This document shows, in pieces, positions 7,202 to 15,204 of a DNA stretch of 20,845 nucleotides. Under the pieces are notes generated by a model that worked only from the letters and a program-made list of their open reading frames with translations, had not been told where the DNA came from and made no database searches. Position 1 is the first letter of the stretch. Every line of letters begins with the position of its first letter. The stretch covers positions 1-20,845 of the IMG/VR virus record IMGVR_UViG_3300027852_000193, one strand, 5' to 3'. The position numbers and the translations under genes are program-made. The stretch comes from a virus.

Positions 7202-8792
7202 AAGCACACACCAAAACGCTCTCAAGCCCGGCAAGCTCGTCGTCAATATCTTTAAGCATCACGCTAGGATCAATCATTTCTTCATCAATAAAGGCTTTAG
7301 GGCTATCAATAGAGTCAAAGGCTTTCATTGCATCGTCATATTCATCAGCAAGCCCTTGGTCGGCTAAGATCGCCCGTTGCCTGTTTCCGGTTTCAGCTTT
7401 AGGCGCTTTTTCCCTTGGAAAATCAGGCTCATCAACAAAGGATTTACCCCCATTAATCTCCCGCCGCGCTTCCTCTACTGATTCAATATACCGAGACTCA
7501 AATTCAAGATCATTCATTGATGCTTCTTTATAAAAAACACCAGCATCCTCGACGGTATAAAGGCTTTCAAGCCGTTCTAGTTGGGATTTATATGCCCTTA
7601 GTTCTGCCCTTGCATCTGCATTGACCAGCCTGTCCCGGCCACTGGTAATATCATCAACAAGATCAACCATATCATTAGCTGTTCGTGTCCCTCCGTCTAG
7701 CTCGTTTAACTGCTCCGACAATGCGTCAGGGGTCAACCCACCATCACGTGGGAATAATCGCTGCGATGCTGGTCTGTGCTTACCCTTAAAGACTTCGGGA
7801 TCAATCCCCTCTGCCTTAAAAGCAGCCCTGTTTAAGCCGCCGCGCTTAGAGATAAACTTGGCGTAGGTCTCCCCTGTTTGCTCAATTTCTTTTATAGACT
7901 TGCCAAGATCAACGGCAGCTATCTTGTTTTCCTTGAGAATATCAGCCGCTTCATCAGCAAGCATTCGCTCCTGTGCCGCTGGAATGCTAGGGTGCAGTTT
8001 TTCACGTTCTGGCAATGAATCTGCAAACCGCTCAAGCATTACTAGAGCCGCCTTCCCATCTTTATCAAGCTGCGCTTGCTTTCCTAAGTCTATGGCTTTC
8101 CTTAAATACCCCGATATGCCTTGAGAAGCACCGCCTATGACAGCACCGCCGCCAGCCGCCATAGAGATATTAACCAGCGCATCTTTAAAGTTATACGGGG
8201 AGCTTATATCGTTTTTATGGTTATAAACGAACGCCTGTATGCCAATCTCTGTTGCGCCCTCAATCAACGCCGCATTCCTCGCAACCAGCAAAGACCTTCC
8301 TAGAATGCTGAGACCTCTAGCCGCCGTGCTAATAGTGGCAATTGGCATAGTCCCTATGGATATGGGGTCGGTCATATACCCCGCGCCTTTACCCAAAAAC
8401 CCAGCGGCACCGTTACCGCGCTCTAATATATCGGTAGAGTAAAGCCTACGCTTCCGCAATTCCTCGTTGCGCTGCTCTTTTAACTCGGCATCTGTTTTTA
8501 TATTAGGGTCTTGAAGGTCAGCCGCTAATTTATCGTAGTTATAGGCGCTACCTATCGTCCAGTTCTGGTATTTATCAGGGTCAATCTCGCCAGCATCAAT
8601 CTTAGCTTCGACATAATCACGCCGCCTGAGCCAGGCCTCCCGGTTTAATTTGTGAGAGATCGAACTTTCTTCATCAAAAACAGAGCCAACACCCGCCGCA
8701 AAGGTTTCGCCAAACGTAGGATCAGGCAGATTTTCATCAGGCGTGTAAAACTCTGTAAGCTCACGGCCAGCATTAAGACTAATAAACGGCAT
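7194..8792 (-). CDS. Internal virion protein, N-terminal partner of a gp16-like pair
   Basis: 532 residues, starting MPFISLNAGRELTEFYTPDE. The start shares its A with the stop of the preceding gene (TAATG). A charged N-terminal third is followed by Gly/Ala-rich hydrophobic stretches at about 128-190 (GAAGFLGKGAGYMTDPISIG and an isoleucine/alanine-rich run) and 207-230 (VNISMAAGGGAVIGGASQGI). Together these could insert into a membrane during ejection. The C-terminal half is helical and acidic. I see no lysozyme or transglycosylase motif, unlike the N-terminus of T7 gp16. It probably works with the neighbouring 659- and 762-residue proteins as part of the ejected core. Assignment rests on position, size and composition. 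Confidence 0.72.
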   Translation of the reverse strand: MPFISLNAGRELTEFYTPDENLPDPTFGETFAAGVGSVFDEESSISHKLNREAWLRRRDYVEAKIDAGEIDPDKYQNWTIGSAYNYDKLAADLQDPNIKTDAELKEQRNEELRKRRLYSTDILERGNGAAGFLGKGAGYMTDPISIGTMPIATISTAARGLSILGRSLLVARNAALIEGATEIGIQAFVYNHKNDISSPYNFKDALVNISMAAGGGAVIGGASQGISGYLRKAIDLGKQAQLDKDGKAALVMLERFADSLPEREKLHPSIPAAQERMLADEAADILKENKIAAVDLGKSIKEIEQTGETYAKFISKRGGLNRAAFKAEGIDPEVFKGKHRPASQRLFPRDGGLTPDALSEQLNELDGGTRTANDMVDLVDDITSGRDRLVNADARAELRAYKSQLERLESLYTVEDAGVFYKEASMNDLEFESRYIESVEEARREINGGKSFVDEPDFPREKAPKAETGNRQRAILADQGLADEYDDAMKAFDSIDSPKAFIDEEMIDPSVMLKDIDDELAGLESVLVCAYG

Positions 8793-10771
8793 TACAATCC
8801 ATACTCAAAAGCGGCATCCACGGAAATACCGGGCGCATTGATTGAGCCGTCATACTGGAATATAAACTCACCCCCTGCTTTATTCATCTGAATAAAACTA
8901 CCGTTTGTGACTTTGTAACCCTCTGGTGAAGACAGTATTCTCGACCTTGAAACAACATTAGCTGCCGCTTCATCATCAAGCCCTTTAATGCCGCCGTTTG
9001 CCCTTATCAATTCGGCAGGGAAGTTATCAATAAAACGATCAAACTGGCTGTGCGGAACGCCGCGAGGAAGCTCTAACTTATATCCATTAATCTCAGCAAT
9101 ACCACCGCTTACCGCATGGATTGAATTTTCAAACATCTCAGGATCAAAATTTTCCGTTGAGGTAGCCATATAATGATTAAGCGAGGCTTGAAGCATCGCC
9201 TCTGAATCCTTAACAGGATAAATATCTTCAACTAGCTCAGTGTAGGTTGTCAGGTAATCTTGTTGTGATGGCTTCTTGACTAATCCTGCCTCAACCCTTG
9301 CTTGACCATTAAAAATTGTAAGCATTACGTTCTGGTCGCCGGTCGCACCAGCCATAGCAAAAACAGGGCTGTTCTTCTCGGCTATCTCGCCCCAGGTGTT
9401 CAATGCCGTGTTATTAGGCAATGTACCAATAATGGCCGCTCTAGCCACCTTGTCGGCAGGAGTCATAACCTCTAGATCAGCCGTTAATTGTGCAGATTCG
9501 GCCTCGCTAAACATTTGCCGATTTACGCCATAATGCTTCGCTAATTCACTGGATGCCGCCGACCTTGCCGCCAACCCTTCCGGCGTGAACTCTAAAGCGC
9601 CCTGATACAGACCTTGGCTTGTCGCGGTTCCTATCAAGTCCTTATTAGCCGCCTTATTGATAGTCGCCCTTGTTTTGGTCAGGTTTGCGTACAGATCAAC
9701 ATTCTCAACACCGGACGTTGAATTAATAATCTCGTTTTGCTCAGAGATGGAAAGAATACTGAACGCCGCCACTTGCTCGGCATCATTAAGCGCCTTTGTC
9801 GCTCTACCGTCCTTGTTCTTGGCATCAATAGCGCCAGCAGCACGGTAAGCCGCCGCCATTTCCTGAGCATCTACAGGATAAGCAAGCGCGATAGCTTTTG
9901 CGGTATCGTTTACAGTGTTAGCCATGCCACGATAATTCGCGCCATCACTAACATTACGGATGGTCTTGTTCCTTGTTACGAGGCTTCTCGCCTTTCCTAT
10001 GGTTAAATCCCACTCAGCCGGAGAGTGACTACTAGGAACCTTTTTCGCGCTTTCTTCTAAGGATTTAAATGCTTGCTCAGGCGTCAAGTCCTCTATGTCG
10101 TCATACAGGGTTTGGTCAATAACACCGCGCTGAACCTCGCCTAATATCTCTCGCTGTTCTAACTCAGTCTTGCCCATCATAGGCAACTGAACTGTAAACG
10201 CAGCTAAGGCTTCAGCCCCCGCTTGATCCTGATTATTCCTGAATAAGCGGAGAATATCCTCTTTAGCTCGATCAATAGAAGCGGCATCCTGAGCCGCCAT
10301 GCGGTCGGTTTCAATCTTCTTATTATTGCCGTGAATCCTGTTTAAGTAGCTGCCAGCCAGGTTGTCATAGTCAAGCTCTAAAGCCTGTCTAACTTCTGGC
10401 AAAGCGCCAGATAATGAGTCCTCACGCACCTTGTCAGCCTTATCTTTAAACGCCGTAGGATTATCAGGATGCTCTATTGCGAACCGTTCCAGCTTGAGCG
10501 AATAATCACTCTTGAGCGCGGCCTGATGCGAAGCAATCAAATGCTTGTTGAACTCTTGCCCGTAAACCGTTTTTTTATTCCTTAATTCAGTATCGCGGGG
10601 GTCAGACTGTGCCGCATCCTCTTGAGCGTCAACAATGCGAGCTTGCTTGTATCGCTCCATTTCAGCATCAGCAAAGCGCCCGAAACTCTCAGCCAATTTG
10701 CCGTAAACATGGGTCGCCCCTGTATCGCCAGAGGTAGGGCGGAATGCTCTGTCTTCTCGATACCTAGCCAA
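8792..10771 (-). CDS. Internal virion protein, gp15-like by position
   Basis: 659 residues beginning LARYREDRAFRPTSGDTGAT with an apparent TTG start; a weak GGTGA lies about 7 nt upstream, and no better start precedes the first in-frame ATG at residue 38. The sequence is Ala/Glu/Lys-rich and predicted helical over nearly its whole length (for example residues 20-100 and 150-280), with no transmembrane segment. This resembles the helical middle-sized core proteins of podoviruses (T7 gp15 is 747 residues). It overlaps the preceding Ala-rich gene by 8 nt and is joined to the next by TAATG. Position between gp14-like and gp16-like genes supports the call; homology is not proven from sequence. Confidence 0.7.
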   Translation of the reverse strand: MARYREDRAFRPTSGDTGATHVYGKLAESFGRFADAEMERYKQARIVDAQEDAAQSDPRDTELRNKKTVYGQEFNKHLIASHQAALKSDYSLKLERFAIEHPDNPTAFKDKADKVREDSLSGALPEVRQALELDYDNLAGSYLNRIHGNNKKIETDRMAAQDAASIDRAKEDILRLFRNNQDQAGAEALAAFTVQLPMMGKTELEQREILGEVQRGVIDQTLYDDIEDLTPEQAFKSLEESAKKVPSSHSPAEWDLTIGKARSLVTRNKTIRNVSDGANYRGMANTVNDTAKAIALAYPVDAQEMAAAYRAAGAIDAKNKDGRATKALNDAEQVAAFSILSISEQNEIINSTSGVENVDLYANLTKTRATINKAANKDLIGTATSQGLYQGALEFTPEGLAARSAASSELAKHYGVNRQMFSEAESAQLTADLEVMTPADKVARAAIIGTLPNNTALNTWGEIAEKNSPVFAMAGATGDQNVMLTIFNGQARVEAGLVKKPSQQDYLTTYTELVEDIYPVKDSEAMLQASLNHYMATSTENFDPEMFENSIHAVSGGIAEINGYKLELPRGVPHSQFDRFIDNFPAELIRANGGIKGLDDEAAANVVSRSRILSSPEGYKVTNGSFIQMNKAGGEFIFQYDGSINAPGISVDAAFEYGL

Positions 10772-11315
10772 TGTTTTTCACCGTTGAGATTGTATCAAGC
10801 AGGGATAGTCCAGCCCCGATCTTGCCTGACTGTTTGGCATTAGAGCCTTGACCTTTAAGAATCCCGCGCTGGTTCCTACTAGAAACACCCGCCGCTAAAT
10901 CCTCGTACTCAAATTTAGCCACATCTGTTTCAAAGATGTTTTGAGGTGTGCCGATCTCAGTAATGCCAGCAGCACCAACACGCGCATTCTGCTGCGCCAT
11001 CGCATCCAGGAGCTTCTCACGCCGACCGATTGACTCGTCACGCGCCCTGATTTTCTCCTGCTCTATCTGGAAATCCGCTACGTTAGACTGCGCCTCTCCT
11101 CCCGACATCATAGAGCCAGCACTAGCAAGCGAAGATACAACGCCAGCCGTCTTGAGCAAGCTCAGAGAGCCGCCAGCGCCCAAAAGCCCAGCCGTAGCCG
11201 CAGTCCCGGCAGTAGCCGCCGCTCCCGCTGTCGCAGCCGTGCCAGCCGTGGCCGCCGTTCCTACTGCCGCAGTTTGCATTGAAGACATTAAAGCCGGTAT
11301 TATTGCCGCACCCAT
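10764..11315 (-). CDS. Ala/Gly-rich internal virion protein, gp14-like by position
   Basis: 183 residues. The N-terminal ~75 residues are strongly hydrophobic (MGAAIIPALMSSMQ, then four TAATAG-type hexapeptide repeats at 20-43, then LLGAGGSLSLLKTAGVVSSL), and could form a membrane-inserting segment. The remainder is charged and helical (EQEKIRARDESIGRREKLLD). T7 gp14 (196 residues) is a similar small core protein that goes to the outer membrane during DNA ejection, and it also precedes the two larger core proteins. The start overlaps the nozzle gene stop as TAATG. Family membership is inferred from order, size and the hydrophobic-then-helical layout. Confidence 0.7.
   Translation of the reverse strand: MGAAIIPALMSSMQTAAVGTAATAGTAATAGAAATAGTAATAGLLGAGGSLSLLKTAGVVSSLASAGSMMSGGEAQSNVADFQIEQEKIRARDESIGRREKLLDAMAQQNARVGAAGITEIGTPQNIFETDVAKFEYEDLAAGVSSRNQRGILKGQGSNAKQSGKIGAGLSLLDTISTVKNIG
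11187..11258. repeat. Four tandem 18-bp repeats inside the gp14-like gene
   Basis: Four consecutive 18-bp units encode TAATAG, TAATAG, AAATAG and TAATAG (residues 20-43 of the Ala-rich protein). The units differ mostly at third codon positions, so the peptide is conserved better than the DNA. This suggests an old in-frame expansion kept for its hydrophobic small-residue helix. Confidence 0.75.
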
Positions 11316-13339
11316 TAGCCGTTTACCTCTAAATTAATCCCCAAAATTGTCATAGGTAAGGGGTCAGTTTGTGTGATTGATACCGTAGGACGTAATTTCC
11401 AGCCCATCAGAGGCGCACTCTTTTGCCCCGTATAGGCGCTCAGAGAGCCGTCAGCGGCACGAACGTCCGGCAAGGTGTTGCCATTCACTTTCACGCCTAA
11501 CGACTCGTACAGGTCGAGCGTAGCCCGTGACACCCGTATCTTGTTGTTAAAGTCAAAACCATTGCCGGGGTCTTGCGATATTGGCATCGTGGTAATAGCT
11601 GTATTGAAGTTTAGCCCCACCTCTGCCGTTTCAGCCGAGTAAGGCAAGGTAATCGTCCAAGGCGAAGAGGATGGCACGGTTTCATTAGGTAGAACCACAT
11701 AATCATCTATGACAACCCTAACTTCCTCACCGTCAAGGTGATTAAGGCTGGTCAATGAAGCACCAGCCGTGGCCGCGTAATGTTTGGCTGAATCCGTATA
11801 AGAGTCATTATCCTGCTTTTCGATGTAATGCCGAGTCACACCATCAATGGTGCGCTCAACCAGAACATACAATTCATCCAGCACCACCGCGCATGATTTA
11901 AAGCTCCCATCTGTTTCCCACTTTGACCATGCCGCTACGTTCTCGCTTCTCGCACTACAGAAAGCCGCCAGTGTCCCATCATCATTGGTTAAATAGGCAT
12001 AGGTCGCATCATCAGCCGTAGTACCCCTCTGAACCTGTATATCAACCGGGTCGCTTATAATATCTGGCGATAAGAGAGTTAAGGAAGACGAGTCATAGGC
12101 TTCTTCGTCGAAGTTAAACACGAACTCACGGATAGCCTTGCCCGTTCGCTGTATGAATATCTGCACGCCACCTAAACTAACGGGGGTGATGCGCTTCGAT
12201 CCTGAGAAAGTCTGAGGGATTATGCTTACATTTTCAGGGGTAATACCCTCTGTGGCCGAACTCTTAAAAACATGCTCACCGCCAATGGTGAACACCGAGA
12301 GACTACGACCTCCTACAAGGGCTTGAATGCGGTTAATCTGGTCAGTATCAAGTGTGATATTTATAGCTTGGTCAGCTCTTGATTTACCTGGATCAAAGTT
12401 ATAAAAGTTATTTACCCGTGAACCCCATATTGTGTGCGGCCTTGAGCCTGAGCCACCAAACCACAAGCGCCCCTGAAAGAACGTCACCGTTCTGGGCCAG
12501 CCCCTTGTCGCGCTCCAAACGTCTTCCGTTCTAGCGGTTCCGTCCTGCGTTGTCGATGTGTTGCTTTTGAAGCCTGAATTGTTGGTGCTAGTGCCAGTTG
12601 CCCCTACCTCTGTCCAGTCTTTTGCAGATGCCCCGGCAAAGGTTATATCCCAAACCCCCGCCGACACATAAGCTACTGAAATTCCCGTGTTTCCAGTATT
12701 CGGAAGCTCTTGCAGCTCCATCGCCATTTCTTCGTGGGCTGTCCCGCTCCCCCAGACAAGCTCGTCCGACAATATGCCCTCTAGGTGGAACTTGTACCTG
12801 TCCCCAGCGGTATAGTTTGAAAATGTTATTCTCTGTATCTCACTGACAGGGGTAGGACTCGAGCTATCATCAAAGTCATGTTGTGGAATTTCATCAAAAG
12901 AGATCGTAGACAGAGTAAAGGCTGAATCCGTAGCGCCTCGCTCCAATATGCGGGGCGCGTAATCCTCATGTACGAGGATCATGGTGTCGGCAGTCTGAGC
13001 AAAATCTATATCAAATATGTCGGCAGTCGCATAGGTGGACGTAACCGTATCAACTAGCAAGTCGGTATCAGTCCGGTAAATCTCGATCTTGTTATTAGTG
13101 AATAGCAGCAGATACTTTTGATCTGTGTTGAACTCAAACGCAATTAAGCGCCCATCACCGCCTACAGGCTCATCAATATATTTGAAGCCCGGTCTACGCC
13201 TCACACCGCCTTGCGGCAAAAACTGGACGTTAGTGCCTACAGATACCGCTTGATAATACTGCTTAATATCAAGACGCGAACCCATACGGTCATCTATCAC
13301 CCCGTTGGTGAATGCGCTCTGTAGAGAGAAGGTTTTCAA
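11315..13339 (-). CDS. Tail tube nozzle protein (T7 gp12-like tail tubular protein B)
   Basis: 674 residues, close to the 700-800 of podovirus nozzle proteins. The N-terminus carries the family hallmarks: a short F.NGVIDDRM segment, then GTNVQFLPQGGVRRRPGFKYI at about 35-56 and an LIAFEFNTDQKYLLLFT strand pair. Relatives form the hexameric nozzle closing the short tail and contact DNA during ejection. The start is TTG at 13339: AAGGGG lies 5 nt upstream, and the first in-frame ATG (residue 19) would cut into the conserved N-terminus. It follows the adaptor gene with a 1-nt gap and ends in a TAATG overlap with the first internal protein gene. Confidence 0.85.
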   Translation of the reverse strand: MKTFSLQSAFTNGVIDDRMGSRLDIKQYYQAVSVGTNVQFLPQGGVRRRPGFKYIDEPVGGDGRLIAFEFNTDQKYLLLFTNNKIEIYRTDTDLLVDTVTSTYATADIFDIDFAQTADTMILVHEDYAPRILERGATDSAFTLSTISFDEIPQHDFDDSSSPTPVSEIQRITFSNYTAGDRYKFHLEGILSDELVWGSGTAHEEMAMELQELPNTGNTGISVAYVSAGVWDITFAGASAKDWTEVGATGTSTNNSGFKSNTSTTQDGTARTEDVWSATRGWPRTVTFFQGRLWFGGSGSRPHTIWGSRVNNFYNFDPGKSRADQAINITLDTDQINRIQALVGGRSLSVFTIGGEHVFKSSATEGITPENVSIIPQTFSGSKRITPVSLGGVQIFIQRTGKAIREFVFNFDEEAYDSSSLTLLSPDIISDPVDIQVQRGTTADDATYAYLTNDDGTLAAFCSARSENVAAWSKWETDGSFKSCAVVLDELYVLVERTIDGVTRHYIEKQDNDSYTDSAKHYAATAGASLTSLNHLDGEEVRVVIDDYVVLPNETVPSSSPWTITLPYSAETAEVGLNFNTAITTMPISQDPGNGFDFNNKIRVSRATLDLYESLGVKVNGNTLPDVRAADGSLSAYTGQKSAPLMGWKLRPTVSITQTDPLPMTILGINLEVNG

Positions 13340-13340
13340 T

Positions 13341-13886
13341 TTAACCCCTTACAGCAACATAAGGGCGATGCTGGATAAACGGCGTTCTGCGGCCTTGCGA
13401 GTCCCGGTTCTTAGCGAACCCAAGGGATCGAGTCGCCTTGCTGTCCATCATTTCAGCGAGTTTCTTATCGTTAGCAATGGACATAGCCATGTCAGCCGCC
13501 AATACATGCGATAAGGCACGAGTGTAATAAACCGGGTAAGTCTTCTCACCTGGATCAAACACATACTCAATAGAAATAGTCGTGCTATCTGTCAGTATCT
13601 TGTCCTCGAATATCTCAAAGCGAGCTTCGGGATAAACGCGGTTCAAAAGGATAAAGTCAGTAGGCAAGGAAAAATGCCTATCCCACTCGTTAACAGGTGA
13701 GCCAGCATACTCAGATAAAGCAACCTTCTTAGTGGCAAAGCGCCAGCGATAAGAAGATAAGAGGTTATGATTTACAGTTTTATACAGAGTATCGGCAACT
13801 TCACCGGCACCAGCAGACAAGTCAGCAACTAAATCCTCGCCTAGAAGAATAAGCGCCTGATTGATTATCTCTATTTTAGAAGGCAT
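13341..13886 (-). CDS. Tail tube adaptor protein (T7 gp11-like tail tubular protein A)
   Basis: 181 residues, the usual length for podovirus gp11-type adaptors (T7 gp11 is 196). Recognisable features are the opening IEIINQALILLGEDLVADLS, the central RWRFATKKVALS followed by FSLPTDFILLNRVYPEA, and the helical end (SHVLAADMAMSIANDKKLAE). In T7-like virions twelve copies bind beneath the portal and join it to the nozzle, which fits the nozzle gene directly downstream. The ATG has GGAG 5 nt upstream. The start lies only about 13 nt beyond the U-tract of an intrinsic terminator, so transcripts reaching this gene must read through it. Confidence 0.88.
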   Translation of the reverse strand: MPSKIEIINQALILLGEDLVADLSAGAGEVADTLYKTVNHNLLSSYRWRFATKKVALSEYAGSPVNEWDRHFSLPTDFILLNRVYPEARFEIFEDKILTDSTTISIEYVFDPGEKTYPVYYTRALSHVLAADMAMSIANDKKLAEMMDSKATRSLGFAKNRDSQGRRTPFIQHRPYVAVRG

Positions 13887-13899
13887 TTATACTCCATAT

Positions 13900-13922
13900 A
13901 AAAACCACCCCCGAAGGGGTGG
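13900..13922 (-). terminator. Intrinsic terminator behind the capsid/head-protein pair
   Basis: Read on the minus strand: a perfect 7-bp stem CCACCCC / GGGGTGG closes a TTCG loop (C(UUCG)G, an exceptionally stable tetraloop) and is followed by five T residues. It lies 16 nt after the stop of the small head protein gene and just upstream of the gp11-like ribosome binding site. It should stop or attenuate transcription between head and tail genes. Confidence 0.9.
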
Positions 13923-13938
13923 GGTCGAACGGGGACTG

Positions 13939-14205
13939 TTAGTCAGAGTCGGTTTCTGCGATTGCAGTACCATCTGAAATATCCACAACGCCGTCAGCAT
14001 TAGATAGAACGCTACAGATATTAGTGGTCGGTGTGGAGGTATCCAGAACAAAGATAACATCACGGACAGATAACAGATCAGAGGCATTGTTAAAATATGC
14101 CGCTGTGTTTACGTCTGCGATAGCATCAGTGGTTGAATAAATCCACATTCGAGGCGATGAGCCAGAAGGCCCAATTTGGGACAAGCCCGATAATGCGTAA
14201 GCCAT
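13939..14205 (-). CDS. Small head protein, candidate capsid decoration/cement protein
   Basis: 88 residues, starting MAYALSGLSQIGPSGSSPRM. The pattern WIYSTTDAIADVNTAAYFNN followed by LLSVRDVIFVLDT is typical of small phage proteins encoded right after the capsid gene. It is acidic and predicted beta-rich. It has a strong AAGGAG site 8 nt before the ATG, the same motif as the capsid gene, and lies 12 nt behind that gene and ahead of a strong terminator; this fits a product needed in high copy. In BPP-1 the gene after the capsid gene (bbp16) encodes a cement protein; equivalence is suggested by position only. Confidence 0.7.
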   Translation of the reverse strand: MAYALSGLSQIGPSGSSPRMWIYSTTDAIADVNTAAYFNNASDLLSVRDVIFVLDTSTPTTNICSVLSNADGVVDISDGTAIAETDSD

Positions 14206-14217
14206 GATTAATACTCC

Positions 14218-15060
14218 TTATGTTTCGTCAGATTGAACTTTGACGATACCAGTTTCATCAATCGCAGTAGCGCCAGCTTTATACAAGCCGTTACAGAGCC
14301 ATGATGTACGAGAAAAGTCATAGTTAATTTCGGTGCGGAAGTCGATACCAACAGCAAGGCCAACTGCATCGCGGTGGAAGGCATACCCATCGTATACATC
14401 GCCAGCGCCCTCAGTAATGCCACCCTCGGCATTGTCAGCAATCCAGAGGAACTCAAAACCAGCAAAGGAATTGATACTTCCCTGAGCTAGAGCCTGAATC
14501 GTGTTGTAATCCGAGCTTGTGGTTTCGGTTTCGCCTAGCAGCGTCCACTTAGAGCGGGTATTAGCTACCATGAAGCGGCCTTCACCCGGTACGCCGTTAT
14601 TGTCCAGAGCTTCACCAGCAGCGCGCAACTTAGCCACGTTCAGACCAGTATCAGCACCACCAATAGCAGAGGTAACGGTAGCAGTAGGTGTTGAGGCATC
14701 CAAGGCATCAATAATGAGCTGATCTTCACGGCGACGAATAGCAAGCGCGATAGCTCGCGCTAACTGTTCCTTCTCCTGAAAATTAACTTCGGCTTGATCG
14801 AAGATGTCGGTATATTCCGGGGCGTTCCAGTTCTCCAGCGTACAATTGACCAGAGTGTGTGCGACGTCCATAGGTGTAACAACGGCTTGACTGGCTTTCT
14901 GATTAGCCAAACCCTTACCCATAGTGCGGAACTTATAAATGTCGGCATTAACGCCGGTACGAATTGTGACTGCTTTACGCAGCTTCCCATCCGATTGATA
15001 CACTTGATGCACCATCGAATCGAACTCTTGCTGCGCTACTGCGCTTAAATTGATTGACAT
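14218..15060 (-). CDS. Major capsid protein (HK97-fold type)
   Basis: 280 residues from the ATG at 15060, with AAGGAG 8 nt upstream. A GTG at 15069 overlaps the ribosome binding site and is unlikely to be used. Features include an early helix (EFDSMVHQVYQSDGKLRKAV), the central QAEVNFQEKEQLARAIALAI spine-helix-like region, the TSAIGGADTGLNVAKLRAAG segment, and the C-terminal EINYDFSRTSWLCNGLYKAG strand common to podovirus capsid proteins. It directly follows the scaffold gene but is preceded by a 144-nt leader with its own -10 box. Gene order matches bbp17 of BPP-1. The shell-protein role is strongly supported by context. Confidence 0.88.
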   Translation of the reverse strand: MSINLSAVAQQEFDSMVHQVYQSDGKLRKAVTIRTGVNADIYKFRTMGKGLANQKASQAVVTPMDVAHTLVNCTLENWNAPEYTDIFDQAEVNFQEKEQLARAIALAIRRREDQLIIDALDASTPTATVTSAIGGADTGLNVAKLRAAGEALDNNGVPGEGRFMVANTRSKWTLLGETETTSSDYNTIQALAQGSINSFAGFEFLWIADNAEGGITEGAGDVYDGYAFHRDAVGLAVGIDFRTEINYDFSRTSWLCNGLYKAGATAIDETGIVKVQSDET

Positions 15061-15204
15061 GATTGTCACTCCTTACAAATAAAAACAAATAAAGTCTGCT
15101 TTTACCGGGTATCCATTAGGGGCCGACTAATACAGTTATGGCCCTGTAAGGCTCCAAAGGAGGTATCTTTCAGGTAGTCACATTATAGGTGCTGCGTATT
15201 TCGT
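15061..15204 (-). promoter_or_regulatory. Leader region of the capsid gene
   Basis: The largest gap in the window (144 nt). It holds a perfect TATAAT box, two short hairpins (GGGCC/GGCCC pairing at 15120-15124 with 15140-15144; CTCC/GGAG at 15152-15162), and the strand-specific sequence ACCTCCTTT at 15156-15164. That sequence is complementary to the capsid ribosome binding site AAGGAG at 15069-15074. The arrangement suggests separate, possibly self-regulated expression of the capsid gene. Confidence 0.5.
15182..15187 (-). promoter_or_regulatory. Candidate -10 box for capsid transcription
   Basis: A perfect TATAAT on the minus strand just after the scaffold stop. The best -35 placement with a 17-nt spacer (GGATAA, 15205-15210) is a poor match to TTGACA, so recognition by host sigma-70 alone is uncertain. 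Location directly ahead of the most highly expressed gene makes it plausible. Confidence 0.4.

Noticed and set aside
8121-8442. Overlapping plus-strand ORFs of 60-67 codons inside the 532-residue gene
   Set aside because: They have no ribosome binding sites, are antisense to a well-supported gene, and overlap each other in different frames.
10948-11337. A 129-codon plus-strand ORF opposite the Ala-rich gene
   Set aside because: Its Ala/Pro-rich translation is the mirror of the GC-biased tandem repeats on the other strand, and it has no ribosome binding site or neighbour in the same direction.
14208-15048. Minus-strand and plus-strand ORFs of 67-85 codons overlapping the capsid gene
   Set aside because: They are other-frame shadows of a well-supported capsid gene and lack family-like composition.
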